Part shown: positions 43,659 to 50,691 of the stretch, in pieces
Layout: each line of letters begins with the position of its first letter
How positions within the stretch are numbered: position 1 is the stretch's first letter
Source: Paenibacillus polymyxa
Lineage (GTDB): Bacteria; Bacillota; Bacilli; Paenibacillales; Paenibacillaceae
DNA: 58,281 nt
Reading direction: 5' to 3'
NCBI RefSeq assembly: GCF_018614975.1
Contig: NZ_JAGGNR010000042.1
Span: forward strand, 1-58,281
Notes under the pieces: model-generated
Database searches by the model: none
The model's input: the letters and a program-made list of their open reading frames with translations, nothing else
Told to the model about the DNA's origin: nothing
Made by a program: the position numbers and the translations under genes

Positions 43659-44444
43659 CTATTTCCATATTGTATGTCCAACTTTAATTGGAAGAGATTT
43701 AATAATCTCTTTGAAAGCTTCCAGTTCTGTCTGTGGGGTTTTCCAAACATAATCTTCCAACATTTCAGGTATCAATCCTTTATTGCCTTGTTCATCTTCA
43801 AACTGTAGTGTAATAATAGTAAACTGCTTTCGGTTTAGTTGTTCTTTTATGGCATAATCAATTTCTTTTTCTAAGTATTTTTCATCCTTAAATTCCGGAG
43901 TAATAAAAAATACCACAGCACAAGATTGTTTAAAACCTTGTCGAATAGACCTCATTAATTGAACTCCAGCAGGCATATCTTCTTCGTCAATCCATGGGTC
44001 AAACCCAAGTTCTTTCAAAAGCTGATAATACTTCCTAACCAAAGGCTTATTAGCTCCTTTATGACTTAAAAAAACTTTTTTCGGAGCTTTTTCACGTATC
44101 TCATCTTCTGATATAGTCAAACTAAAGAAACGGACATCATTTAAACCATCCTCATAAATAGGTGTGACACTTATTAAACCATTCATCCATTGGCATTGAT
44201 TAAATAACGAGGGGAAGGCAAGCCCAAGTTTGTTTAAGTCAATGAAGTAAATATCGTTCTCAACTGAAATCCAATCTTTTGTTTTTATTATCTCATCAAC
44301 CACGTATTTTATTTCTCTGTCATGAATATTATTTGTAAAACAGAAATCAATTGATATACCATCTTTAATATGATGGGTCTCATGATTAGTCAATTGAACA
44401 TGTGTTTCATTTTTATCTTGAACCGTGATTGAAATCTTTCTCAT
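43659..44444 (-). CDS. TIR-domain protein, probable defence effector
   Basis: The 261-residue protein has an unrecognised N-terminal domain (about 1-118) and a C-terminal TIR domain (about 122-250): KVFLSHKG (strand A), the BB-loop WIDEEDMPAG (151-160), VVFFITPEF (strand D) and YLEKEIDYA (190-198). In the last segment, E194 lies where NAD-cleaving TIR domains carry their catalytic glutamate. Bacterial TIR proteins commonly degrade NAD+ or make signalling nucleotides during phage attack. Its ATG overlaps the stop of the preceding gene (ATGA), showing coupling. The N-terminal domain may sense or bind its partners. Effector role is inference. Confidence 0.8.
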   Translation of the reverse strand: MRKISITVQDKNETHVQLTNHETHHIKDGISIDFCFTNNIHDREIKYVVDEIIKTKDWISVENDIYFIDLNKLGLAFPSLFNQCQWMNGLISVTPIYEDGLNDVRFFSLTISEDEIREKAPKKVFLSHKGANKPLVRKYYQLLKELGFDPWIDEEDMPAGVQLMRSIRQGFKQSCAVVFFITPEFKDEKYLEKEIDYAIKEQLNRKQFTIITLQFEDEQGNKGLIPEMLEDYVWKTPQTELEAFKEIIKSLPIKVGHTIWK

Positions 44445-45070
44445 GTGAATAGTTCCTCATTTTCTTTAAGATAATTTTGATAGTAGCGATTAAATGAGCG
44501 CGCTACACTTAATGTATCATTAATACTAGCATTGCCATCTACATCTAGATGATTATTATTCCAAAAAGTTACGACTGAATTGCTATTTTTGGGTTGTAAT
44601 TTGATATACTCAAAATTAATCTCGGGTATTTTCAAAGCTTGCTTATACTCACTCGAATAATTTAGCCCTTCCCCATAAATTAAAAGTTTGTCAAAATACT
44701 CATATTCGTCATCACCGTCAATAAACATCTCCATTAAATTATTACTAAAGTCATGTTCAAAAAAATACTGAACCATTTTCTTATTTGTTAGTTGAACAGG
44801 CGTTAGACAATCTGGTAACGAATGAACCACCTTAAGATGCTCTTCATACTGATTATTGTGAGTTTTGTCTTTTAGTATTATCCATAAAAGAGAATCAAAC
44901 ATTAACAATACGATACTCTCAGATGAAACCGAAATAAATTCTTTCTCAAATTCATTTTGTTTAATACAAACTTTGCTGTTATAACTTTTTTTGAGATGAT
45001 TCAAGAAATGAATGATATTTTTTTTATTTTCTCTGAGCATTTTAAAATGGAACACTATCGATTCATTCAT
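44441..45070 (-). CDS. Second gene of the TIR operon, unknown
   Basis: A 209-residue, AT-rich, lysine- and asparagine-rich soluble protein with no motif I recognise. It has an N-terminal helical part (about 1-40) and acidic D-G-D-D-E-Y-E-Y-F near the middle. It starts 31 nt after the first gene of the operon and its stop overlaps the TIR gene start by four bases. The tight linkage implies that the product works with the TIR protein, as sensor, regulator or scaffold. Confidence 0.6.
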   Translation of the reverse strand: MNESIVFHFKMLRENKKNIIHFLNHLKKSYNSKVCIKQNEFEKEFISVSSESIVLLMFDSLLWIILKDKTHNNQYEEHLKVVHSLPDCLTPVQLTNKKMVQYFFEHDFSNNLMEMFIDGDDEYEYFDKLLIYGEGLNYSSEYKQALKIPEINFEYIKLQPKNSNSVVTFWNNNHLDVDGNASINDTLSVARSFNRYYQNYLKENEELFT

Positions 45071-45101
45071 ATTCCCACTTCTCTTTTCAAATAATCGGAT
45101 A

Positions 45102-46376
45102 TTAAATCCCTAGCATTCTTTTAATCTTTTCCTCATTTTTCAAATTGCTGTCCATTAAACTTCCCATAAAAACGTCTTTCAAGTCTTTGTAGGCATCCTT
45201 AATAATATCTTTAATAGTATGTTCATTATTTTCAATATAAATTCTTAATGCATTTGCCTTACTCTTATCATTTACAATCCCTGCCAAAATTGTATGTTTT
45301 AGCGGGACTCCCTCTGCATCATAAGTTGTATAAACAATTTTAAACTCAATTTGAAGAATAACTCGGTTACTAAGTATATGCACCTTGACTTCCGACTTAT
45401 TAAACAAATCGCCAATGTCACAACCATAAGCCTGACTTTTAATTCTATCCTTTAAATCCTTATTCATTGAATCTTCGTGGTCAAATTTAATATCGACGCA
45501 TTGGAAACTACTGAAACTTCTTGAATTTTCAATTTCCAAAAACAAGTCCAGTAATTTTATTGTGTTAGGGTTAATGTTGTCATAGACTTTTGCTGAACGT
45601 CCATTTTCACTCACTGCAAATCTTAGTAGTTTACTCATCTTAGGTGCAGATAGCTTAATTTTTATATGTTCATCATCAGCTAAAAATCTAAGAAAGTTTA
45701 GTACAACAGTTTTTATAGAATGGAATTTTACTGAGTTAGATGTCTGAAAATATACGATTTGTTTATCAAAGTATATCTCCACTACAACCTGTTGTACCTC
45801 AAAATAATTTTTACTTAACATATTCTGATTGTTATAAATAAATCTCTCGTTTTTTCTTGTAAATTTAAACAGACTTCCTTTAGAATTAGAGCCTGAATCT
45901 AGTAGCTGAATCTCGGCATTAAAGGATTCCCTTTCCGAACTCTTATTCTGCTGAGAATCCTTTTTCCATTCTGAAATTTTACTTTTTAGTAAGTCTCCGC
46001 TTATACCCTCAAATTTATAATTAAATGACATAAAGAAACCATCTGTTGTGTCCAAATCTGGATTAAATGCCGCTTGTCTGAACTGATGGAAAATTTCTTT
46101 GGACAAGATTCCCTCCCTGAAGCTCCTTTCAAGAGCATATATAATTTCACTAACCTTTTGTGCATCGGATGGCAATTTGATTTTATTTTTATTTATTATT
46201 GAAGTTAACTCACGCTGATTCAATAGTTTTAAAGCATGTCTAAATGTTGTAATTTCTTCTAAAGAGGGTTTTAATTGTTGTTCCGTTCGAATACCACGTC
46301 TTTGTTCATCTTCTTGTTGTTTAATATCCTTAGTGCCAGTTGCTACAGGCAACATAGATTCTTCAAGATTTGCCAT
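45102..46376 (-). CDS. First gene of the TIR operon, unknown
   Basis: A 424-residue protein with no recognised domain. Residues 1-35 are polar and disordered-looking, 35-110 mostly helical, and 130-400 look like alternating strands and helices (for example VVVEIYFDKQIVYFQ and VILQIEFKIVY), ending in a helical tail. No membrane segment, Walker motif or nuclease motif is visible. The ATG at 46376 follows GAAGAAGGAC; an upstream frame extension lacks a start signal. It is the promoter-proximal gene and the largest, a candidate for the sensing subunit; that is inference. Confidence 0.6.
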   Translation of the reverse strand: MANLEESMLPVATGTKDIKQQEDEQRRGIRTEQQLKPSLEEITTFRHALKLLNQRELTSIINKNKIKLPSDAQKVSEIIYALERSFREGILSKEIFHQFRQAAFNPDLDTTDGFFMSFNYKFEGISGDLLKSKISEWKKDSQQNKSSERESFNAEIQLLDSGSNSKGSLFKFTRKNERFIYNNQNMLSKNYFEVQQVVVEIYFDKQIVYFQTSNSVKFHSIKTVVLNFLRFLADDEHIKIKLSAPKMSKLLRFAVSENGRSAKVYDNINPNTIKLLDLFLEIENSRSFSSFQCVDIKFDHEDSMNKDLKDRIKSQAYGCDIGDLFNKSEVKVHILSNRVILQIEFKIVYTTYDAEGVPLKHTILAGIVNDKSKANALRIYIENNEHTIKDIIKDAYKDLKDVFMGSLMDSNLKNEEKIKRMLGI

Positions 46377-46414
46377 TGTTATAAGTCCTTCTTCCCGTCT
46401 TCTAATGGAATGTA

Positions 46415-46443
46415 GGTATATTATCTCATAATCTAACAAGCAA
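46415..46443 (-). promoter_or_regulatory. Probable promoter of the TIR operon
   Basis: Minus strand TTGCTT (46438-46443), 17 nt, TATACC (46415-46420), about 35 nt before the first start codon. Confidence 0.45.
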
Positions 46444-46586
46444 ATCATCAATATTTTTCCATAATAAATATATCACAACAGCAAAACCAGAACAAGAGTT
46501 CCCTTTTGAATGTTTTAATCGCCAATGAACCATCTTCGTATAAATATAAATGATTTCTGCTATTACGATACTGAGAAAGAATATTA

Positions 46587-46620
46587 CTGATAATATACCT
46601 TATCGGAACCCGTCTATATA
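46587..46620 (-). repeat. Shared upstream element, copy A
   Basis: CTGATAATATACCTTATCGG and the following AACCCGTCTATATA (plus strand) closely resemble 49571-49606 upstream of the excisionase-like gene and, in part, 53508-53543 upstream of serS. It lies about 210 nt upstream of the TIR operon. It may be a promoter or operator. Confidence 0.4.
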
Positions 46621-46871
46621 TAATGAAGGGGGATATTCAACCCTTCCACGACCAACCACCGAAATGAGACTTAGGCAGGTTCATCCATTAAACCTGGGTT
46701 TTTCAAGGGTCACTTTACTAAAATAATGTGAATCCTCCCTCCATTTCTATAGGGGTGGGGGTCTAAATCATAGAAAAAATACTTTTAGTAATATTCACGA
46801 ATCGGCGGCTACAAAAAAATCGGGGCTGACGGCGGCCCGCGAAGTCTGGACGAGGCCGATATAACATAAAG
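46621..46871. other. Spacer with a GC-rich patch, no gene called
   Basis: Most of this stretch is AT-rich, but 46803-46858 is strongly GC-rich. In one plus-strand frame it reads about 20 sensible codons to a stop (KKIGADGGPRSLDEADIT) with no start. It may be the tail of a lost gene. Nothing else is evident. Confidence 0.35.
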
Positions 46872-46914
46872 AAAAAGTAGGACTTCACTCTACTATAAGT
46901 GATTGACCTACTTT
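46872..46914 (-). terminator. Terminator after the ribbon-helix-helix gene
   Basis: Minus strand AAAGTAGG..CACT pairs with AGTG..CCTACTTTTT. It separates the RHH gene from the TIR operon, which therefore needs its own promoter. Confidence 0.7.
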
Positions 46915-46934
46915 ACCTTAATGTTATTCATCTC

Positions 46935-47102
46935 TCATAAAAGGTGCTTGTTTATGAAGTCTCTATTTTTACAAACCGCATCATCAAGCAAATCCCTTAT
47001 AACCTCTGACTTACCTAGCCCTGTAGCTAAAGCATACAATTCGATAAACTTGTCTTGAGTAGCGGTTATGCTAAATGTAACCCGTTTGATACTATCCAAC
47101 AT
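46935..47102 (-). CDS. Ribbon-helix-helix DNA-binding protein
   Basis: A 55-codon gene whose product reads as one RHH (CopG/Arc-like) unit: an N-terminal strand IKRVTFSIT, helix A DKFIELYALATGLG and helix B KSEVIRDLLDDAV. Such dimers repress promoters in plasmids and toxin-antitoxin or partition modules. Its ATG overlaps the end of the preceding gene by 11 bases, so the two are translated together. It likely controls element copy number or expression; that is inference. Confidence 0.65.
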   Translation of the reverse strand: MLDSIKRVTFSITATQDKFIELYALATGLGKSEVIRDLLDDAVCKNRDFINKHLL

Positions 47103-47463
47103 AATCACCGCCAATCTCTGGTTCAGCCCCCTCCAATGCCTTCAAAAGAGCCCTCTTAGCTTCAGCCATCTGTTCTCCCATCCTACTAATACTGAGCAAC
47201 TGGAATAGCATTGGCAAACATCTCATTCTCACTATTCTTTCCCTTCTCCCATCAGCAGACCTTATATAGTCAATGGAGTTTCTTACTCCCATATCATTAT
47301 CAGCGACTTTTATTATGTCTGCTACTGATAGCCCCGTCACCCTAGATATACTTTCTAAATCTACATAGTTAACTCTGTGATGGTTCATTACCATAGGATT
47401 CTTAACGGACAACACTCTAATGCCATCTAATACTTCTTCCCTAATTAATTTTAGCTCTATAAT
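47092..47463 (-). CDS. Small element protein apparently starting at AUU
   Basis: From GTG at 47415 the product is 107 residues, but that codon has no ribosome-binding site. Fifteen sense codons farther upstream, the in-frame ATT at 47463 follows a strong AAGGAG (47473-47478) at nine bases, and the intervening codons read naturally (IELKLIREEVLDGIRV). I prefer this start, giving 123 residues. The sequence has a VDLESISRVTGLSVADIIK segment like a helix-turn-helix and a basic region RSADGRRERIVRMR. No family is recognised. It is coupled to the RHH gene. Confidence 0.5.
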   Translation of the reverse strand: MIELKLIREEVLDGIRVLSVKNPMVMNHHRVNYVDLESISRVTGLSVADIIKVADNDMGVRNSIDYIRSADGRRERIVRMRCLPMLFQLLSISRMGEQMAEAKRALLKALEGAEPEIGGDYVG

Positions 47464-47620
47464 ATGAATCTTCTCCTTCTATTTAATAAAAACGTAACGG
47501 AGAGGAGATACTCCTCTCTATATATGAAGTAAATGAATTGGGATACGTAGTCATAACTTCCTACCCGCATCCGATTTATGCTGTTTATGTGCAAATCTGT
47601 TTATATTGAATAGTGCTTCT

Positions 47621-47732
47621 ATAAATCACAAGCTCTACAGCTTAGTGATTTAATCATCTTAGCTTAGTGTCGTAGCATGGGCATAGCTAGATGATTATAT
47701 CCCCTTCTTCAAGGTTTTATAGCTTGATGATA
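47621..47732 (+). repeat. Degenerate 12-bp direct repeats
   Basis: AGCTTAGTGATT and variants occur at 47639-47650, 47661-47672, 47685-47696 and 47721-47732. An inverted copy (AAATCACAAGCT) at 47623-47634 forms a hairpin with the first one. They lie in the non-coding region downstream of the Rep-like gene. Confidence 0.5.
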
Positions 47733-47766
47733 ACGACCTGCCTATGATTATGTATCCATCAGGGGG

Positions 47767-47811
47767 GCAACATTCTGCTAAGCAACATTCTGGTTGGCAA
47801 TATTTTGACAA
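47767..47811 (+). repeat. Three tandem 15-bp repeats
   Basis: GCAACATTCTGCTAA, GCAACATTCTGGTTG and GCAATATTTTGACAA follow each other without gaps. Short tandem repeats of this kind are typical protein-binding iterons of plasmid origins or partition sites. Confidence 0.6.
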
Positions 47812-48332
47812 GCACATAACATCTATTCACCTAATTCTTAGTGCCGCCACCAATAGGAGTGATTACGTGAGCGCTTAGATTTAGACGACCACTTGCATAA
47901 GATATATCTTATCCATTGGCAAGTAGAGTATAGTTTTGATATTAATACGTCATATTGTCTATTCCTCTGCCAATGTAAATTTGATTTTACACATGCGGCA
48001 TATAATTCATTCCAGTCAGGCGGCAAGTACCCTAACCATTTAACTAAGGTGGCTGGGTACTTCAATCATATATATGTTATATCATTATCTAAGCTATATA
48101 TTCTTTGCTAATGCCTATAATTTGAATCGTCAACAGGGACATTTTGAATAAGATTGACGATTGCTTGCTTCGCTTCGCGGTAAAAGGATTGTTTTGGGTA
48201 ACAAACAACCTAACACCTTTGCCTAAGGTTATAACTATAATAATTATATATATCTTCTAAGATAAGAGAGATACTACTTTTGGGAAATCACTGAAACCCT
48301 TATGTCTCTAGGGCTGAGACCACTTTATAGTT
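47812..48332. other. AT-rich non-coding region with hairpins
   Basis: No frame with a ribosome-binding site. Visible structures: ATAAGATATATCTTAT (a 16-bp palindrome) near 47899-47914; an AAGTACCC/GGGTACTT inverted repeat at 48025-48062; an AATCGTCA/TGACGATT inverted repeat around 48124-48164; and an AT-only stretch at 48238-48260. Together they suit a replication origin. Confidence 0.45.
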
Positions 48333-48385
48333 TGCAAAAATACCCCTCGATTGTTCAATATTCCTGCAAAAACACCCCTCGATTG
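48333..48385 (+). repeat. Pair of 21-bp direct repeats (iteron-like)
   Basis: TGCAAAAA-Y-ACCCCTCGATTG occurs at 48333-48353 and 48365-48385 with one difference. The 32-bp period is three helical turns, placing both copies on one face of the DNA. They lie just downstream of the Rep-like gene. Confidence 0.65.
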
Positions 48386-48452
48386 AGATTGCATTTGCCT
48401 TTTATAAAATTTGTGTATATCACTTTCCGGTACATGGTAGAGGAACAGCGCA

Positions 48453-49340
48453 TTAATTACGGCTCTGTTCCGTCAAAGTAAAGTCTGATTTCACTAGTTC
48501 TGGTGCAACACCTCTATAGAATAATGATGGATTGACTTTGTAAACACTGTTCTTGCCAGCCTTAAACGAACCGAACACATGCACGCCAGATAGTTTAATC
48601 CTAAGATGTTCCTTGACATTCTTTTCGTCCATACCAGTGATTTCTACTACATCCCTTAGAGATAGTGCTTCTGCACTGGAAAAATCCTTTTCGTAAGGAT
48701 GCCTTACAAGGTGATTACTTTCAAAGTGCATATATGGGAGTATACGATATAAGAAACCAATATCAGCGGGCTTTATATCCTGCTGACTGTACAGTTCATG
48801 CATAGCTTCGATGAAAACCTTGACTAGTCTAGTCTCTTTGCTTGTTCCCCTTAGGCAATAGGCTTTACTGATGTAAAGCGCTTCATATTCTTTCTTAAAT
48901 AAAGAAACCCTTTGGCTTTGTATTAAGCCTAATTCCATGAACTTTCTGAGCAAGTTGGAATATGTTCTTTTATCTCTTATCCTTAGTACTTCCGCTAGTC
49001 CCTTCTCAGTCATAGGTATTCTTGCATCTAACGACATTTTAAGCATGTTATCATAACCTATATATAATTGAAGCACCAAAAAATACCCCAACTCCTTTGT
49101 ACTCAACCTCTCCATTGTCGCTAATTGTTTTGCTCCTTCCATATTCACCATTGTAAATGGATTTCCCGTCCTGTTCCTGTAAGTCTCCAGCTTCCCCCTC
49201 CTTCTAGCCGCTTCCCGCATTTCAGGGGTTATTACTATGCAATCGGTTCGTTCTTCCCCATTCCCATCTATTACTCTATTAACTCTACTTCTCTTTAATC
49301 TTTTGTCTGCTTCTTCGAGTAGCTCACGCGCTATACTCAT
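48453..49340 (-). CDS. Replication-initiator-like winged-helix protein
   Basis: A 295-residue protein. After a basic N-terminal part (1-60), residues about 75-165 look like a winged helix (STKELGYFLVLQLYIGYDN ... TEKGLAEVLRIRDKRTYSNL ... MELGLIQSQ). A second HTH-like stretch follows (ALSLRDVVEITGMDEKNVKEHLRI, about 228-252). Two winged-helix units are typical of plasmid and satellite Rep proteins. It overlaps the excisionase-like gene by four bases (ATGA) and is followed by iteron-like repeats. I see no direct family match, so the role rests on architecture and context. Confidence 0.55.
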   Translation of the reverse strand: MSIARELLEEADKRLKRSRVNRVIDGNGEERTDCIVITPEMREAARRRGKLETYRNRTGNPFTMVNMEGAKQLATMERLSTKELGYFLVLQLYIGYDNMLKMSLDARIPMTEKGLAEVLRIRDKRTYSNLLRKFMELGLIQSQRVSLFKKEYEALYISKAYCLRGTSKETRLVKVFIEAMHELYSQQDIKPADIGFLYRILPYMHFESNHLVRHPYEKDFSSAEALSLRDVVEITGMDEKNVKEHLRIKLSGVHVFGSFKAGKNSVYKVNPSLFYRGVAPELVKSDFTLTEQSRN

Positions 49341-49528
49341 TCTTTTCCCGCTCCTGCCGCCATAACTTTGTTAGATTCAATCCATTTAGCCACTTCAGCA
49401 AGCTGATACCTGACCATGTTGTATGATAATTTGACCGAAGGTAATCCCTCATGTTTCCATCTGCATAGCGTGCGTTTAGAAATGCTGTACTTGTCACACA
49501 CTATATTTGAACTCACTAAACTTTCCAT
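49337..49528 (-). CDS. Excisionase-like helix-turn-helix protein
   Basis: A 63-residue protein fitting the MerR-like/excisionase HTH fold: DKYSISKRTLCRWKHEGLP (helix-turn-helix, about 11-29) and the wing YQLAEVAKWIES. The ATG at 49528 follows AGGAG; an in-frame GTG six bases earlier is too close to it. It may direct excision by the integrase or act as a regulator of the Rep-like gene, with which it is translationally coupled. Confidence 0.65.
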   Translation of the reverse strand: MESLVSSNIVCDKYSISKRTLCRWKHEGLPSVKLSYNMVRYQLAEVAKWIESNKVMAAGAGKE

Positions 49529-49570
49529 TACCACTTCTCCTTTGATTAATCTACTATAAGAGCTTTGATT

Positions 49571-49606
49571 CTGACTTAATATGCCTTATTCGGACACATC
49601 TATATA
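49571..49606 (-). repeat. Shared upstream element, copy B
   Basis: CTGACTTAATATGCCTTATT then CGGACACATCTATATA, matching copy A at 46587-46620. It lies about 45-80 nt upstream of the excisionase-like gene, where a promoter is expected. Confidence 0.4.
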
Positions 49607-49727
49607 TTTAAGAAGACAGCTTCAAAAATCCCCACATAGTCGAATGAAATTCAAACTCATAATGGATGCTGGAGAGGGAGGTGGGAACAAAACATCTGGA
49701 ATGCTGATACTGCCAAAGTTGCGTAAA
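49607..49727. other. Spacer upstream of the excisionase-like gene
   Basis: Together with 49529-49570 and the terminator at 49728-49762, this makes a stretch of about 320 bases between genes. No coding frame with a ribosome-binding site was found. Confidence 0.4.
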
Positions 49728-49762
49728 CAAAAAAAGACGACCTCAGTCTAGAAAGTCGCCTA
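49728..49762 (-). terminator. Terminator after the 87-residue gene
   Basis: Minus strand GGCGAC..GTCGTC with G-T pairs, followed by seven T residues. Confidence 0.65.
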
Positions 49763-49848
49763 CAATCAAATATTAGATTTTAAGGAGAAGTACAGTCTTT
49801 CTTTCCTACTGAAATCCGAGGACTTTGCGGCGGCGGGAAAGATAAATA

Positions 49849-50112
49849 TTAGTCCTGCTTGTCCTGACGATTTTTAATAAATTCAATGAGCTCCTCCGTT
49901 GTCTCCCATCCTTGAATGACCCTATCTAATCTACGAACTAAATCGTAGTTAGCATCTCCCCCAAATCTATATTGCCTAAAAACCATTTTTATCAAATGGT
50001 TTAATTTTGTGCGAGTATTTTCAGTATATTGATTAAACTCACCAGCCATCTCCAAGAACATCAAAGCTGTTTCATCTTCGATAATTTGCTCTAACGGCTT
50101 TTTTGTGCTCAT
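49849..50112 (-). CDS. Small helical element protein, unknown
   Basis: An 87-residue, mostly helical, charged protein. The ATG at 50112 has AGGAG eight bases before it; an in-frame GTG at 50121 touches that site. No motif is recognised. It lies between two tiny genes and the Rep region of the element. Confidence 0.55.
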   Translation of the reverse strand: MSTKKPLEQIIEDETALMFLEMAGEFNQYTENTRTKLNHLIKMVFRQYRFGGDANYDLVRRLDRVIQGWETTEELIEFIKNRQDKQD

Positions 50113-50156
50113 GGCGCCCACTCCTAATAATTAATATATTCGTTGTTCCGCTGACT

Positions 50157-50300
50157 TCAATCTTCTCGTCTTTTCTTCTCATTTGAGGACTTCATTTGTT
50201 CTGCCGTCAGTTTCTTAATAGGTTTTGATTTAGAATATTTCCTTAAAGTCCTTATCCTTCTGTATTCCTCAATTCCAATAATTTTGCTCACTTGCTTCAA
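50157..50300 (-). CDS. 47-residue basic peptide
   Basis: Starts at TTG (50300) behind GAGGAGG. The product is very basic (14 Lys/Arg of the first 30 residues), ending in NEKKRRED. It could be a small nucleic-acid-binding protein. Supported by its ribosome-binding site only. Confidence 0.4.
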   Translation of the reverse strand: MKQVSKIIGIEEYRRIRTLRKYSKSKPIKKLTAEQMKSSNEKKRRED

Positions 50301-50318
50301 TCGTATTCCTCCTCAAAG

Positions 50319-50459
50319 TTATTTCTTAAACTTTTGCTCAATCAGATACAGGATGGCACCAAATAGCATTCCAATTACAAACCAATAAGTTTTTAGAAAT
50401 TCTTTAATTCCATTCCCTAAATCAGCATCGATATGGTTAAGAATACTGGTTGAAAACAA
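50319..50459 (-). CDS. 46-residue single-helix membrane peptide
   Basis: Starts at TTG (50459). One hydrophobic helix (about residues 25-40, YWFVIGMLFGAILYLI) is followed by EQKFKK. Its only possible ribosome-binding site, AAGGGGGG, is the 3' arm of the hairpin at 50469-50494. It would be sequestered in that structure, or is simply part of a terminator. Confidence 0.35.
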   Translation of the reverse strand: MFSTSILNHIDADLGNGIKEFLKTYWFVIGMLFGAILYLIEQKFKK

Positions 50460-50468
50460 ACCAAAACA

Positions 50469-50494
50469 CCCCCCTTATTATTTCGTAAGGGGGG
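50469..50494 (-). terminator. Hairpin after the integrase gene
   Basis: CCCCCCTTA and TAAGGGGGG form a 9-bp stem with an 8-base loop, followed on the minus strand by a T-rich tail. It can serve as the integrase terminator and may hide the ribosome-binding site of the next small frame. Confidence 0.55.
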
Positions 50495-50691
50495 TAGTGA
50501 AGTTATATTATAAGTAGTATTATAAGTGGTATTCCCTTCCATATTTTATCACAAAAATTACGCTAATGTTAGCCTACATAGTGCTCATCATCTTATCTAC
50601 AACATCGCTTAGATACTTTTCTGAAAATGCCCAGAAGTTCAGGTGGTAGTTACACCATCTTCCCAGCCATACCTTAGTCCATAAGCACCGC

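Noticed and set aside
43659..46376. Thoeris system
   Set aside because: A TIR protein is present, but no ThsA-like SIR2/SLOG NADase or Macro/TM effector is encoded next to it, and the partners do not resemble ThsA.
47621..47811. CRISPR array
   Set aside because: The repeats are too short (12 and 15 bp), gapless or irregularly spaced and degenerate, and no cas gene is present.
47838..48111. Short frames on both strands in the origin-like region
   Set aside because: They overlap each other and the inverted repeats, have no ribosome-binding sites and read as random sequence.
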